A DNA stretch of 64,000 bases from Hordeum vulgare subsp. vulgare. Lineage: Eukaryota > Streptophyta > Magnoliopsida > Poales > Poaceae. The notes beneath the pieces were generated by a model, which ran no database searches, had not been told where the DNA came from, and worked only from the letters and a program-made list of their open reading frames with translations. Shown piece by piece: positions 1 through 12,768 of this stretch. A program made the translations under genes and the position numbers. Each line of letters starts with the position of its first letter. The stretch's first letter is position 1. The stretch spans positions 341,232,638-341,296,637 of the forward strand of contig NC_058521.1 of assembly GCF_904849725.1 (NCBI RefSeq), in the 5' to 3' direction.

Positions 1-1736
1 AGGTGGGGTTTTGACTGCTGTTATGTTTGTAGCAGAAAACTTAGGGATACTAATGAGGGCACTCACAGGAGACATAATGGGGGAAAGACATGTCTAGCAG
101 CCTTGGGCTTGGAAGGACTACACTTCTGCAAAGTTTCAGCTCAAGCAAGGGATGGTAGCTAGTACTTGTTGTACAAAGCTACTTTTCAGCCAGAAATCAA
201 CATGAGGATGTGCTACTCATTTTCCCCACATGAGCATGCCATCTCTTGGCTTGAAACAATGCCTTGGGATGCTAGGAACCCTGTGGCAAGAGGTGGGGGC
301 TTTGGCTTACACGGAAGTGGGGCAAGAGGGGTGAAAATGGTGATTCCTAAGGTAAAATGAGGAATAGTTACATGGAGCCTCTCTCGAATAATTGCCAATG
401 GCCATCGAAATGTTACTGGAGGTAAAATGTTACTATATGAAGCTGTGGTAGAAAGTTGAGCTCAATGGTTAAAGTGGAAGGGGCCAAAGTGATCCATAAA
501 GTGAATGCACACAAGGTGTTTTATGACTGGCAGAGCAACCATATGGACTTCAATGGATATGAAACTTAACATGATCAAATAATAAATAAAAATAAGCTTG
601 GACACCAAATTTGGGATTTGGTGGATAAGGTTTCCAATGTAGACTTGGAAAACCCATGAAATGGGTAGAAATAGCTTTCTACTTATAAAACTATTCAAAT
701 CAATTCCCACAAATCCAATAGTTGGTTTGGGGGCATTATTTGAGCATTAAGGCATGCACAAAAAGTTTCGGGTCAATTGGAGAAACTTTATACAGTAAAG
801 TTTCCCAAAGTCAGAAATCAACAAAGAGGATTTTTAGGGGCTTGGGACAAGTTCTTCTATTATCCTTGATGCACCACTTGGTGTGGATGCATTATTGGAG
901 TATAAGAACATGTCCACCAAATTTGAGCACAATTGGAGATACTTGACAATGAAGAGTTGCTCAAATTTGGATCTGAACAGATAGAGATTTAGAATAATTA
1001 GGGGAGTCAAATCACCTTCGATTGAGATGAAACTTGGCAAGATCATCAAACATATCATAGGTGATATGCTGTAATTTTACTGGAATTTATTGAGAATATT
1101 TCTTATAGAAATATTTCAAAAGCTTTAAATAGGCAGGAAGGGTTTCGGAGGGGTTTTCCCAATATTTTGAGCATTACCATGTGTTTAAACTCATATATAA
1201 GGAATATATATGTCCACTGAGTTTCCCTAAATTTTCTCAAATATTTTAAAAGCAATAAAAATAACTTCCCTTCATAAGAGACCACTTCTGGCCTCACAGA
1301 AAGGCATTTAAATAAACTAATAAAATAACTTTTAAAATAATAATATTGTGGTCTTTAGAAGACATTTGATAATAGGCTTTAAATAAAATAAGTGGTGCAA
1401 AATAAATTCCTTAATTTGAGGACTTGTAGTACAAACCTCACCTTAGGGGTTTTGGATGCTTAATTCAAGGAAATGCATTTTGGTGAAAATAATATTTGGT
1501 AAAAATGATTTCTGGTCCTAAACACATGGCATGATCATTAGGCAGGAGTTTTGGGCTAAGGAGGTGAGTCTGGAGTGTAGCAAGAATTATTGTGGAGAAT
1601 CAATCACAAGCATACAAGCAAGCAAGCAAACAATAGTCACTTCAAGCATCACAATCATTCACAAAAATAATAATTAAGTGGTCCTAATTTTTGAAATAAG
1701 TTAATTAGTTAGGAAAGCTAAACAAAGGGTGTTACA
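1..1736 (-). mobile_element. Sukkula-like element, 3' LTR (partial, runs off the window)
   Basis: This is the left LTR of a minus-strand gypsy-type element. It aligns almost base for base with 10409-12021; over about 210 aligned bases near the window start I count roughly ten differences. On the minus strand the LTR begins TGTAACACCC at 1736, directly after a polypurine tract. About 110 bases around 330-440 are absent from the other LTR. The remaining ~3 kb of this LTR lies left of the window. The apparent small ORFs here are chance openings. The family name is a recollection based on the ~4.8 kb LTR and non-coding interior; the LTR assignment itself is secure. Confidence 0.85.
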
Positions 1737-1757
1737 GACCTTACCCCCTTAAGAAAA
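1737..1757 (-). other. Polypurine tract of the Sukkula-like element
   Basis: Read on the minus strand, a purine-rich run (AAGGGGGTAAGGTC) stands immediately before TGTAACACCC, the start of the 3' LTR. The upstream text (GGACGAAATTTTCTTAAGG) matches the usual end of the interior in this gypsy group. It would prime plus-strand DNA synthesis. Confidence 0.75.
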
Positions 1758-3982
1758 TTTCGTCCCCAAGATTTCTAGGCTAGGGGTTGGAGAGATACAA
1801 ATCTTGAGTCAGAGGTAGTCTTCATGTCCCCATGTTGCGGTTGAGGGTCTTGAGGTGCTTGATGATACAGCTTCGAATGCTTAGCACGTCTTTGCCTGAC
1901 TGAGCGGGTTTTGGCAATAAGTTAGGCTTGGTCGAGGGTCAAGGGCTTGGTGAGCTAAGTCCGTCGAAGGTTCTGGCTTGCAGTGCATTCCAAGATAGGA
2001 ATACGTGGCAAGATAGTGCATCGGGTTCTGGTCTCGGGGCTGCTCAAGTCGGTTAGTGACATCTAGATGTGTCATGCTATAACATAAGGGTCAAGGCCTT
2101 TGTGTGGCTTCCTGCTGTTGAGGAGGTCCTTGACTCCCTTAAGGTAGACAAGCTATGGTCGTAGGTGATCTTCATCCTTGAGGGTGTTGCAGAGGTCTTC
2201 CAAGGCTTCTCGCGAAAGGGTCTTGGTTCGGTCTTGCCCATGAGCCTAAGCTCGGAGACTTAGAGTCCAGAACAGGTTCTACCATCTGGGAAGGTTGCGA
2301 GGGTTCCTGGATGAGCTGGCTACCCAATAGTATAGACCACTCATCCACTCCCAAGGTATGTGGCTCGGCGAGCGGGTAAATCACCTTTGGCAGGTTTTCA
2401 CCACGACCTAACTAGTACTCCCGTCCTTGATTTGGACCAAGGAGAGGTCGTCTGATTCTTTCGCTTGTCCAAAGGCTTCATCGTCTTGAATCGTCGAGGC
2501 TTCTTGACGTCGTTGATGTAGTCGGTGCACGATTGGTGGTTGACTTCTACTGCTTCTTCGTCATTGTCATGGCTTCCTAACCATGGAGGTTCTTCGTCTT
2601 GACTTGAGTAGGATAGACTTCCATTGTCTTGGGGTTGCTTGGAGAAGCCCACCTTCTTGAGTAAACACTGTACCCTGGAGAGGCATAACAATCGGCATTC
2701 GTGGGATCGTCCAAATAGGACTAAGGTGTTCTCCCTCTTATTGGGTGAATAAGCATGTCATCCGCGGAGGTGACAACATATTTCCCCAAGCATGACATAA
2801 GCACAATGCTCATGAGTCAGGTGAGAAGAATGGGGACTTGCTATGGGTGATCGCTGGCCGAGGGATTTGTGGTCCAATATGACCTAGTCATTCATGCCCA
2901 TGTTCATCATAGACATGATGGGTGGTGGTTGGGTGAAGTATTGGCCATATTCCAACCACTTAGAGTCGTTTTTATGGTCGTAATCCGACCACCATATGGC
3001 TGGGTGAAGCTTTAGGGTCTCAAGGAACTTAGGATGTGGGTGAACAGTTATCATCTTATCTCTAAACACATTCCTCAGATGCCAATAGTATGACCTCTCA
3101 CTCTGGACAAATCACCCTACTACATCAAGATATCATCTCACATGAGTCCACTCTACATTTCTTATGCTAGTCAACTCCGGGGTTGAGGGAAGAACTAAAC
3201 CCAACACTACAAGTATGTTATAGCTGCGATGCACATGTATTCCTATGCAAGAACCTTGGGGAGGCATACAATCTGGTAAGTTTGAACTGGGATGCTATAA
3301 ATCCAGATGCCGAGCTTGATCATTCAAATGGTCAGAGTACTGCATTCCTATATAAAGGAAACTCGTAGCATATCAATCCAATTTCTTGTTTCCTTTCTAT
3401 AAATCCGATTAGGTGATCCATCAATCCGATCTATCATTACTAGACCTAGCACTCCTGCAAATCCAATATTGATGGGGTTCTACATAATCTCTTAGAGTCC
3501 TCATAATCCGCATATTATTGCAAGGATTATGTTATAGTATATCCACCAACTGCAATATGATGGCCATCTAATATCCAAGGCCAGTTCACATAGGCTCGAA
3601 AACCAGTTCGACATCTCCAAGCATACGCACTTAACATCCACCGAGAAACATGGTGTCATGATTAAGATCTTCGGGCTAAATCCAATTTACTTCGAACCAT
3701 GTGGCCTCGTATTCCATCAATAGTCTATTGGGCTGCCTATTTAATCCAGAACTCAAGTCCATTAAGAACTATTGTTCGATACTCCAAGTCATGATGGTAA
3801 TATCACAAACCATGTCATCTACGTGATAAACTCAATTATACCACCAAGAATTAATTGTTCGCAATCATAATCGTCTTACTAAATCCAACCTTACTCCGAG
3901 AATATGTAGGTTATGCTACTATATCAACTTGTTCCACCAAATTCACCTCCTTTATGAGGGTCCTATGATCCACCAAGATAAT
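1758..3982 (-). mobile_element. Sukkula-like element, interior (3' half), no coding capacity
   Basis: Interior DNA between the 3' LTR and the inserted Sabrina-type fragment. The minus strand shows only short frames, such as 2398-2691 and 2172-2384, with no protease, reverse transcriptase or integrase motif. Large non-autonomous derivatives (LARDs such as barley Sukkula) are known to have long LTRs and a non-coding interior of about 3.5 kb. Subtracting the Sabrina piece leaves about 3.8 kb here, which fits. I see nothing else in this stretch. Confidence 0.6.
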
Positions 3983-5660
3983 TGATACGTCTCAAACGTA
4001 TCTATAATTTTTGATGGTTTCATGTTGTTATCTTGTCTTCTTTGGATGTTTTATGTACCTTTTATATCTTTTTTGGGACTAACCTATTAATTCAGTGCCA
4101 AGTGTGAGTTCCTCTTTTTTCTGTGTTTTTGACTCTTTTCAGATCTGATTTTGGAACGGAGTCCAAACGGAATAAAAACCCCGAAATGATTTTTTTCCCG
4201 AACGGAAGAAGATCAGGGGGCCTCTGGGCCAATCCAGGTGGGCTCCAGGGAGCCCACAAGCTCCCACTAGGCGGCGGTGTCAGGGCTTGTGGCCTCCCTG
4301 GCCGCCCCTGACCTAGATCCTTGGCCTATATATTCCCAAATATTAAGCAAAAAATCAGGGGAGCCTCGAAAATACTTTTCCGCCGCCACAAGCTTCCGTT
4401 TCTGGAGATACTTCCCGGCACCCTGCCGGAGGGGACTTTGGAGTTGGAGGGCTTCTTCATCATCATCCTCGCCCCTCGAATGACTCGTGAGTAGTTCACT
4501 TCAGACCTACGGGTCCGTAGTTAGTTGCTAGACGACTTCTTCTCTCTCTTGGATCTTCAATACAAAGTTCTCCATGACCTTCATGGAGATCTATCCGATG
4601 TAATCTTCTTTGGCAGTGTGGTTGTCGAGATTCGATGAATTATGGATTTGTGATCAGATTACCAATGATATATATTTGAGTCTTTGCTGATTTCTTATAT
4701 GCATGATTTGATATCCTTGTAAGTCTCTCCGAGTCTTGGGTTTTGTTTGGCCAACTAGATCTATGATTCTTGCAATGGGAGAAGTGCTTTGTTTTGGGTT
4801 CTACCATGTGGTGACCTTTCCCAGTGACAGTAGGGGCAGCAAGGCACACATCAAGTAGTTGCCATCAAGGGTAAAAAGATGGGGTTTTTCTCATTGGTTT
4901 GAGATTATCCTTCTACATCATGTCATCTTGCTTAAGGCGTTACTCTGTTCTTATGGACTTAATACACTAGATGCATGCTGGATAGCGGTCGACGTTTGGA
5001 GTAATAGTAGTAGACGCAGAAAGTATCGGTCTACTTCTTTTGGACGTGATGCCTATAGATATAATCATTGCATAGATATCATCACGACTTTGCGCGGTTC
5101 TATCAATTGCTCGACAGTAATTTGTTCACCCACCGTCTACTAGCTTTCATGAGAGAAGCCACTAGTAAACACTACGGCCCCCGGGTCTATTCACATCCAT
5201 CGTTTACACCTCCGCTTTTACTTTGCTTTGTTACTTTGTTGCTTTAGTTATCACTTGGCAAATAATCTATAAGGGATTGACAACCCCTTCATAGAGTTGG
5301 GAGCAAGCTTTTGTGTTTGTGCAGGATCTTTAGATACTCCTCCACTTGATTGATACCTTGGTTCTCAAACTGAGGGAAATACTTACCACCGCTACGCTAC
5401 ATCACCCTTTCCGCTTCGAGGGAACACCAATGCAAGGCTCCAAGGCCACGAGGGAAATCCTTTGCATACTTTCCTAGGAAGTCCCTTAAGGCGTAGCTGC
5501 AGCAGAAGGATCAAGCCAAGTATTCTCCCGTCGACGTGCCTATTTTTGGCGCCATTGGAAGGTCTTTTGTTGCCGTACAAATAATCTAGCTGTATCTTCA
5601 AGACAACTATCATCATCACCTCAATCTTTAGTCTAATACTCTTATATCAGAGAACGGTCC
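3983..5660 (+). mobile_element. Sabrina-type gypsy LTR plus leader, truncated
   Basis: The insert begins TGATACGTCTCAAACGTATC at 3983 and reads through the known body of the Sabrina-type LTR, including a TATA box near 4326. LTR-like sequence continues to about 5510. A primer-binding-like TGGCGCCATTGG follows at 5547-5558 and then about 100 bases of leader, after which the element is lost. It is therefore a 5' LTR with the start of the interior and not a clean solo LTR; I found no convincing target-site duplication. The right boundary is approximate. It lies inside, and is younger than, the Sukkula-like element. Confidence 0.75.
4229..4360 (+). promoter_or_regulatory. LTR promoter-like module: GC-rich palindrome plus TATA box
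   Basis: A block in which CCCACAAGC pairs with GCTTGTGG around a GC-rich centre (about 4250-4310) is followed by CCTATATATTCCC at 4324-4336 and then an A-rich CAAAAAATCAGGGG. The same order of palindrome, TATA-like box and AAAAAATCAG recurs in the WHAM-type LTRs and internal leaders of this window. The promoter role is inferred from the TATA box and LTR position. Confidence 0.55.
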
Positions 5661-7189
5661 TACTTATGGCATCAGGGTTATGGTGCTAGCTAGAGAATAA
5701 TGTATACTCGTTCACCTTGATCACTTGTTCCTTAAAGAACCTGGTGCTAAGAGGGGTTTTAATCGGGGCTCGATGGGTGTTCTGGCAAGTCTGTGTACTA
5801 GACACGTGACCATAAAATTTGAGCTAGAAGGGCTTGTGGAGGTTCGTCTGGTCTAGTGTGGTTTCCCAATCTTGAGGGAAAAGCATAACTACTATGGGTT
5901 GCGTGTGGTTAAGCATAATACAGTCACTGTTTTCAGTGTCAGTCGCCCTTCGAATCGGATCCGTGGTGCATCTTGTCTTGGTGGTCTTTAGATGTCGAGA
6001 GGGGGTGAAAGAGGGAGAGCGGCATAGAGGGGAGTGTCTAAGGGGTGCTACACTGCGAGTGCAATCAAACAAGTGTTGAAAAGTCAATTTAAGAATCAAT
6101 ATAAGACATGCGATATAACCACATGCTTGTTGCTTAAGCAAAAGTGCGCCTTATATCAAAGCACAAACAACAAAAACAAACAACACACAACATGGTCCAT
6201 CCAAACCATTTCATGGACTGGACTTCGCATAGGGGATATAAGACTCATCCTACCCTAGGGTTCTCGGACTTGACAGACGTGCTTGCTTCATGCCTCGGAG
6301 AGGAGTCCGCTATGTCCTCTGCACATTCTCATGGTGTTTCCACATCTCTTGGTGTTGCTTGACGAACTTCTTGGGTTGAATTGAAGGGATCCTTGATGAC
6401 TTCTCATCTGGGGAGTTGCTGACGAAGGTGGTTCATCATGGCTGTCATTGACTGGGTCTTCTATTGTCTTCCTAATCTTGTCATTGTCTTCTTGTCTTCT
6501 GAGGCTTCGAGAGTTCTAAGTGGATACTTTATGCAATGACATTTGCAAGGCATGATAGAGTCCCGACCTGCCAGTCATACTGTCCGTGATATCGACACCT
6601 AGAGCGGGGGCTGAAGAGAACCGTTTTCCTGCTCACTTAGGTGAGGCGGACCAAATGGCGAGGTTGTCATCCACCGGTGGTGGTCGACACAACCTTAATG
6701 TTGACAGGGTCGCTCTATTTGCGATGCATGTCATGGTCTTGCACACATTATGTCCCTATTATCGTAGGTGAAGGTGGCATCACTCTGGAACAGGGCCAAG
6801 GGTGTCGCCATCTTCTAAGCCTCGATTTCCCTGTTCCTCATGGAGGTACTTCTGTTAGTGTCGTCTGGTCGTAGAATTGTCTTCTTTGTCCTTCGGCACA
6901 GGGGTGATTGTTTGGAATGGTTTCTTCCTTCCAAATTGCCCACGAGGATTTCAAGTAATCCCGTGATCAGAGGGCATAAGGGTGCTAGCGACCATTTGCA
7001 AGTTTTGAAAAAGTAGACGAGGAGTGTCAGAGAATAAGGGTGGAAGGCTGAAGTATATCCTTCATTTTCTTTGAAGATTTAGGAGAGGCGAGAAAATATA
7101 TTGGTTTTGCAAGTACTTTTGAAGGCTATGGACAGAAATTTTATCTTAATCGATGCACGTGCTAACTAAGGGCTTCCTACAGTCACGAT
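5661..7189 (-). mobile_element. Sukkula-like element, interior (5' half), leader region
   Basis: Interior DNA downstream (minus strand) of the primer-binding site. Several short minus-strand frames exist, the longest 105 codons at 5824-6141, but none shows a gag zinc knuckle or any pol motif. This is the region where gag would lie in an autonomous relative. I interpret it as packaging and leader sequence of a non-autonomous element; the role is inferred. Confidence 0.55.
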
Positions 7190-7202
7190 GGCTCTGATAC
7201 CA
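7190..7202 (-). other. Primer-binding site (initiator tRNA-Met type) of the Sukkula-like element
   Basis: The minus strand reads TGGTATCAGAGCC, the standard complement of the 3' end of initiator tRNA-Met used by many plant LTR elements. It lies four bases inside the LTR end at 7207, which fixes the orientation and the inner end of the 5' LTR. Confidence 0.9.
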
Positions 7203-7206
7203 GCTC

Positions 7207-10200
7207 TGTGGGGACCCCGACTTACGAGTCGAGCTCGCCGAATGAACGTGCTCAGTGATCCCAAAGAGCAATGCTCACCGAACACACAAATAATGTATAT
7301 AAAGAGTCCTACATCCATACATACCGTTTGTTACAATAAATGACCATTGCTGTCGTGTCTTATATATATAGGGCCTTGAAGGCCAACCCACCAAACTGGA
7401 CCTATAGCGGACTTATTGGTTGAAAAGCGTGAACCCATGCCATCAGGCTTAACCTTCGGGAATTCTGACTGGGAAGCATCCTAGCTCGCAAGAACGTCAT
7501 CGAGTTACTCTTCACCATATCCAGTTCTTTCATAACTGGTCAATGAAATAACCAGTGGCAAGCCAATGAGTACTTTTGATTGTACTCGCAAACAACCCAT
7601 GATATGAACAATGAAAGTGCAGGATAACAATAACATGCATCTTTGGTGGATATCTCTTGCTGGTAAATAAACATGATCAAAGGTATGCATCATAAGTAAA
7701 CTACTTTTGAAGAACAGGTTACAAATATCAATATATCTGTCGAGGGCTGAACCATATGCGTTAACCCTATACGCCAAGTCACCGAACTTGGTCATATCAT
7801 TACTCTCATAGTAACTCCTTTTTATCACAACTCACGCACACTTGGTTTATGCGGAAACGTATGTACGTGGTTTAAGCAGCACCACCCAACTGTCCTTAAC
7901 CGTGGACTCGACTATTGGAATAGTTTTACACTCTGCAGAGGTAGTACGCTGAACCCACGAGATCCGGGAAACTTCTGTGTCATCCACGACTCGCGGGATA
8001 TAACATAACCGAGGTATGTACCCGATCAATGCCTTTCCCTTGTAGATACTAAACAAAGAGGTCCACTCGATAGGTACCCATCCCACATGTGTACGTCTTA
8101 CGAGCACCGACTCTGGACAATATCAACCATGCAGGGACCAACGGTGTGCCGGGAACTCATAAAAAATGGCATAGTCGCCCTACCTGACACGACCCCATCA
8201 CGAGAGTGACCACATATCACTGCCGCCACGAGTAATGTGGCTCTTTGCTAGCCCCGACCAGAGTAATCAACAAATACAAGTCCCATAAAGGGGTAACGTG
8301 TTCATACAGGTAAGGTTGGGACGGTTGACACATCATAAATCTATTCCCATTTCCGAAGCCATACTCACACAAATACCCGGTGCACCACTTCACCAAAAGT
8401 GGCCACCTATCTCATCATCACCCTCGGGCATTAGTGGCACCCGATGGGGTTTTCTTAAACCTTTGATTTATGTCATCATCATGCTCATGCTAATACAATT
8501 CGGACTTTACTTGTCAACATGATATTAGCATGACCCTCATAGGTGCTAGGATCAAGCTTTATGCATGTGCTCCGGAGGAGCCATCGGTAACATCACATGA
8601 ACGATTTCCCGCCACTTATGATCATATGCAACGGAAATATTTTGCTATACTAGCATGCAATATAACATATGCTCAGTCATGGTCAATGGGTTGCTTGCCT
8701 TTGCTCACATAAGCCCTCGGGGTCTTCGAGGTCTTCCGCTCCAACTCCGAGTACTTCGTCGATCCGCCAACTATCGTCAGAAACAACCATGTTAAGCCAC
8801 ACAGCAGGCAGAAATAGAGTGCTACATAAATAGAAGTTATATTTTTCTTGGACCTCTCTGGCCTGAAGAAAAATACCTGAAGCTTGCCATAGGAGGTTTG
8901 GATCACCAGGGATTTCTGAATGGAGGAAAGGAGGAGAAGGGGATTCCTTATGAAGCTCACAGAAACTATTATGATAAAAATGAGTGGAGGAACTCATTTA
9001 TCAGAGAACAAATTTAGAAATATTTAGGAAGTTGTTTCACTGGATTTGGAGTTGAAATGAATATTCTAGGAATTTTCTAATATGGAATAAATAGCAATAG
9101 GAAGCTATTTATTTAATGCAACAGAATAAAGCCTGACAAAAATGTTAACTAAGGCTCTAAAAATAAGGCATGATATTAGAAGGCTCTAGAAATTGGAATC
9201 ACTCCATATGAAGTTGATTTGAATCCTCTAGGATTTTCACAAAGTGGGGTTTAAATTATCCAGCTTTGGATTTAAATAAAAACACCACAGAAATCTGGCT
9301 TGAAAAAATGTGCAAAGCACATATTCGGATAGCCCTGAATTTCAGGAACCTGCAAGAGTTTGAATCAAACAATTTGGAGTTAGAATGATTATTGGATGGA
9401 TTTTTGAAGTTATGCAAAAACAGGAAAAGGAGAAAAGGAGCTCAGCCTTCGGGGCTATCTTGCGCTCAGGGCGCATAGTAGTTACTGGGCCGGCCTGACT
9501 GCGCGGGCGCTTAGACGGTGCTGGCGTACTTCAAGAAATAAGCCTTCCAAGCGGGGAGGCGGAAAGAGGGAGGTGGGCCTCCAGTTACGGGGCTGGCCCG
9601 ACCTGGCTGCCAATGACGGGCGGGGCCTACCCGCCAGGTTCTTCCCCTACCTCACGCGGGAAGAGGAGGACAAGAGGAGGCGAGCCAGCTGCGCCGGCAT
9701 TTTCTCCCGATGGCTCAGGCCGTTTCTGGCGCCACCCCGGCCACCAGCACACTTCGGGGAAGAGCGCCGCACCGGCCTGGGATCCCGTTCCCGCCGGTAG
9801 AACGAGGGCGACCAGGGCCCTGGCCACGACGGCCGGCTGACGGTGGCCCTGGCTGCAGCTCTTTGCCGAGGGAAGGAGGAGGAGGGAGGAAGAATCAAAA
9901 GAGGCCTAGGGTCCTTGGGTGGCTGAGGAAAGCCTCGAAGGAGAGGGGAAGCGCCTTGGGCTTGGATCCCAGGACATGGCCGGCGGAGGCATTCAGCCAC
10001 TTGAGGAGGGAGGAGCTTGGGCCTGATCTGGGAGGCGCTCTGCAGATGCTCTGGGGAAGAGAGAAGCAAGGGAGGCTCGGGAAGGCCATATGGAGAGGGG
10101 GAAAGAGAAGAGAGAGCTCAGGAGCTCATGGAGCTTCCTGGTGCATGGATGCCACGCACCTCTGGAAGGGCTTGGAAGCTAGCTGACGATGGGAATGTCT

Positions 10201-12021
10201 TGGACCAATCAAGGGCAGGTGACATGACATGCTCAGAAAGGTTGCAACGGCTAGAAGGGGCCTGGAAGAAATAGACAAGGTGCACAACACCATTTCTGCA
10301 CCCCAGGGAGGTGGTCACCACCCCACTTTGTGTCGTGGGCCATCCCTTGGCCAGGCCATGTTTGCCACAATGTACTGGTGAAGTTTGGACCAAGTTGGAG
10401 CTGTCTAGGTGGGCTTTTGACTGATGTTAAGTTTGCAGCAGCAAACATAGGGCTACTAATGAGGGCACTCACAGGAGAGATAATGGGGAAAAGACAAATC
10501 TAGCAGCCTTGGGCTTGGAAGGACTACACTTCTGCAAAGTTTCAGCTCAAGCAAGGGAGGGTAGCTAGTACTTGTTGTATAAAGCTACTTTTCAGCGAGA
10601 AATCAACTTGAGAATGTGTTTCTCATTTTCCCCACATGAGCATGCCATCTCTTGGCTTGAAACAATGCCTTCTGATGCTAATTGACCAGTGGCCATGGAA
10701 ATGTTACTGGAGGTAAAATGTAACTATATGAAGCTGTGGTAGAAAGCTGAGCCCAAGGGTTAAAGTGAAAGGGGCCAAAGTGGCAATAAAGTGAATGCAC
10801 ACAAGGTGTTTGATGAGTGGCACAGCAACGAGATGGACTTCAATGGACATGTAACTTAATAGGATCAAATAATAGATAAAAATAAGCTTGGACACCAAAT
10901 TTGGGATTTTGTGGAGAAGGTTTCCAATGTAGACTTGGTAAACCCATGAAATGGGCAGAAATAGCTTTCTGCTTATAAAACTATTCAAATCAATTCCACC
11001 AAATCCAATAATTGGGGTGGGGGCATTATTTGAGCATTAGGGCATGCACAAAAACTTTGGGGTAATTGGATAAACTTTATAATGTAATGTTTTCCAAAGT
11101 CAGAAATCAACAGAGAGGGTTTTGAGGGGCTTGGGACAAGTTCTTCTATTCTCCTTGATGCACCACTTGGTGTGGATGCATTATTGGAGTATGAGAACAT
11201 GTCCACCAAATTTGAGCAAATTGGAAATACTTGACAATGAAGAATTGCTCAAATTTGGATCTGAACAGATAGGGTTTTAGAATAGTTAGGGTAGTCAAAT
11301 CAACTTGGATTGAGATGAAACTTGGCAAGGTCATCAAACATATCATAGGTGATATGGTGTAATTTTACTGGAATTTATTGAGAATATTTCTTATATAAAT
11401 AATTCAAAAGCTTGAAATAGGCAGGAAGGGTTTTGGAGGGGTTTGCCCAATATTTTGAGCATGACCATGTGTTGAAACTCATATATATGGAATATATATG
11501 TCCACTGAGTTTACCTAAAATTTCTCAAATATTTTGAAAGCAGTAAAAATAACTTCCCTTCATAAGAGACCACTTCTGGTCTCACAAAAAGGCATTTCAA
11601 TAAAATAATTAAATAACATTTAAAATAATAATATTGTGGTCTTTGAAATATATTTGATAATAGGTTTTAAATAAAAAAATGGTGCAAAATAAATTCCTTA
11701 ATTTGAGGACTTGTCGTACAAACCTCACCTCATGGGTTTTGAAAGCTTAATTCAAGGAAATGAATTTTGGTGAAAATAATATTTGGTAAAAATGATTTCT
11801 GGTCCTAAACACATGGCATGATCATTAGGCAGGAGTTTTGGGCTAAGGAGGTGAGTGTGGAGTGTAGCAAGAATTATTGTGGAGAATCAATCACAATCAT
11901 ACAAGCAAGCAAGAAAAACAATAGTCACTTCAAGCATCACAATCATTCACAAAAAAATTAAATTGGTCCTAATTTTTGAAATAATTTAATTAGTGAGGAA
12001 AGTTAAACACAAGGTATTACA
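7207..12021 (-). mobile_element. Sukkula-like element, 5' LTR (4815 bp)
   Basis: On the minus strand the LTR runs from TGTAATACC at 12021 to GGTCCCCACA at 7207, followed by a tRNA-Met primer-binding site. Its outer 1.6 kb matches 1-1736. At ~4.8 kb it is exceptionally long, in the range reported for the Sukkula/Erika group. It contains a GC-rich block (about 9470-10260) in which open frames up to 158 codons appear on both strands; these have no recognisable domain and look like composition artefacts. The target-site duplication should start TTCTC at 12022, but its partner is outside the window. Confidence 0.85.
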
Positions 12022-12768
12022 TTCTCTTTCTCCCTTTGTTTTGATTGGTGTTTCGCTGAAACCTCGGGTGACCGCTGGGCCTCCCGGGGCAACCATAAGA
12101 GGGGCGGACTGGGGAATTGATCAAGTGCCAAAGGGGACTCCTGAGGCGCGCCTCAGGAGCCTTACCAGTCATATGGCCACTTTCCCCCTTTGATGTCGTC
12201 CTGGAATTCCGGTCGGTATCAGGGGAGGCAGGGCCCGGCCACTTAGACGCGCCCTTCGTGGCCATACCTATTGGTAGTGGGGAAATGTGCGGGATTGGGA
12301 CCTGTCGACGTAGAGCGGTTTGAGTGTCAAGGGGGACTCCTGACTAACATGCCCCAATAGACTTAATGGTCGCAAGGACACTCGGCCGCCTAGGTGCCGC
12401 CCATGTCGGCACCCAGGGCGTCGGGGCTTTGCCCCATGAGGAACAACCTTGGTAACGCGTTGCACCTCTCAGCGGCAGGGAAATGTGTGGGAGCTGGACC
12501 TGCAGACATAGAGTGTTGAAAGGGTCCTCAAACCGCCCCACAAGAAGGGAGGAAGCGCTACAAACGGAGCCATGCTCACGGGCCAGACCTTCAGCATCGC
12601 GACAACACGGGGCTGGCATCAACCACGACGAGGAGGAAAGCATTGTGCACCCATCGTCTTCAGAGCACGCATTGAAAGGTACCCTCAAGATACATCAAAT
12701 TTTCTCTTAAACCTAGTACATGACCCTATCAGAAGAACAAGGCGGCAGATCAGAAGGAAGCATCGTCG

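Noticed and set aside
3983..5660. Solo Sabrina-type LTR.
   Set aside because: Leader sequence with a primer-binding-like site follows the LTR and no target-site duplication is evident, so it is a truncated element and not a solo LTR.
9647..10186. Overlapping 140- and 158-codon frames on opposite strands.
   Set aside because: The region is a GC-rich part of a long LTR; neither translation resembles a known protein.
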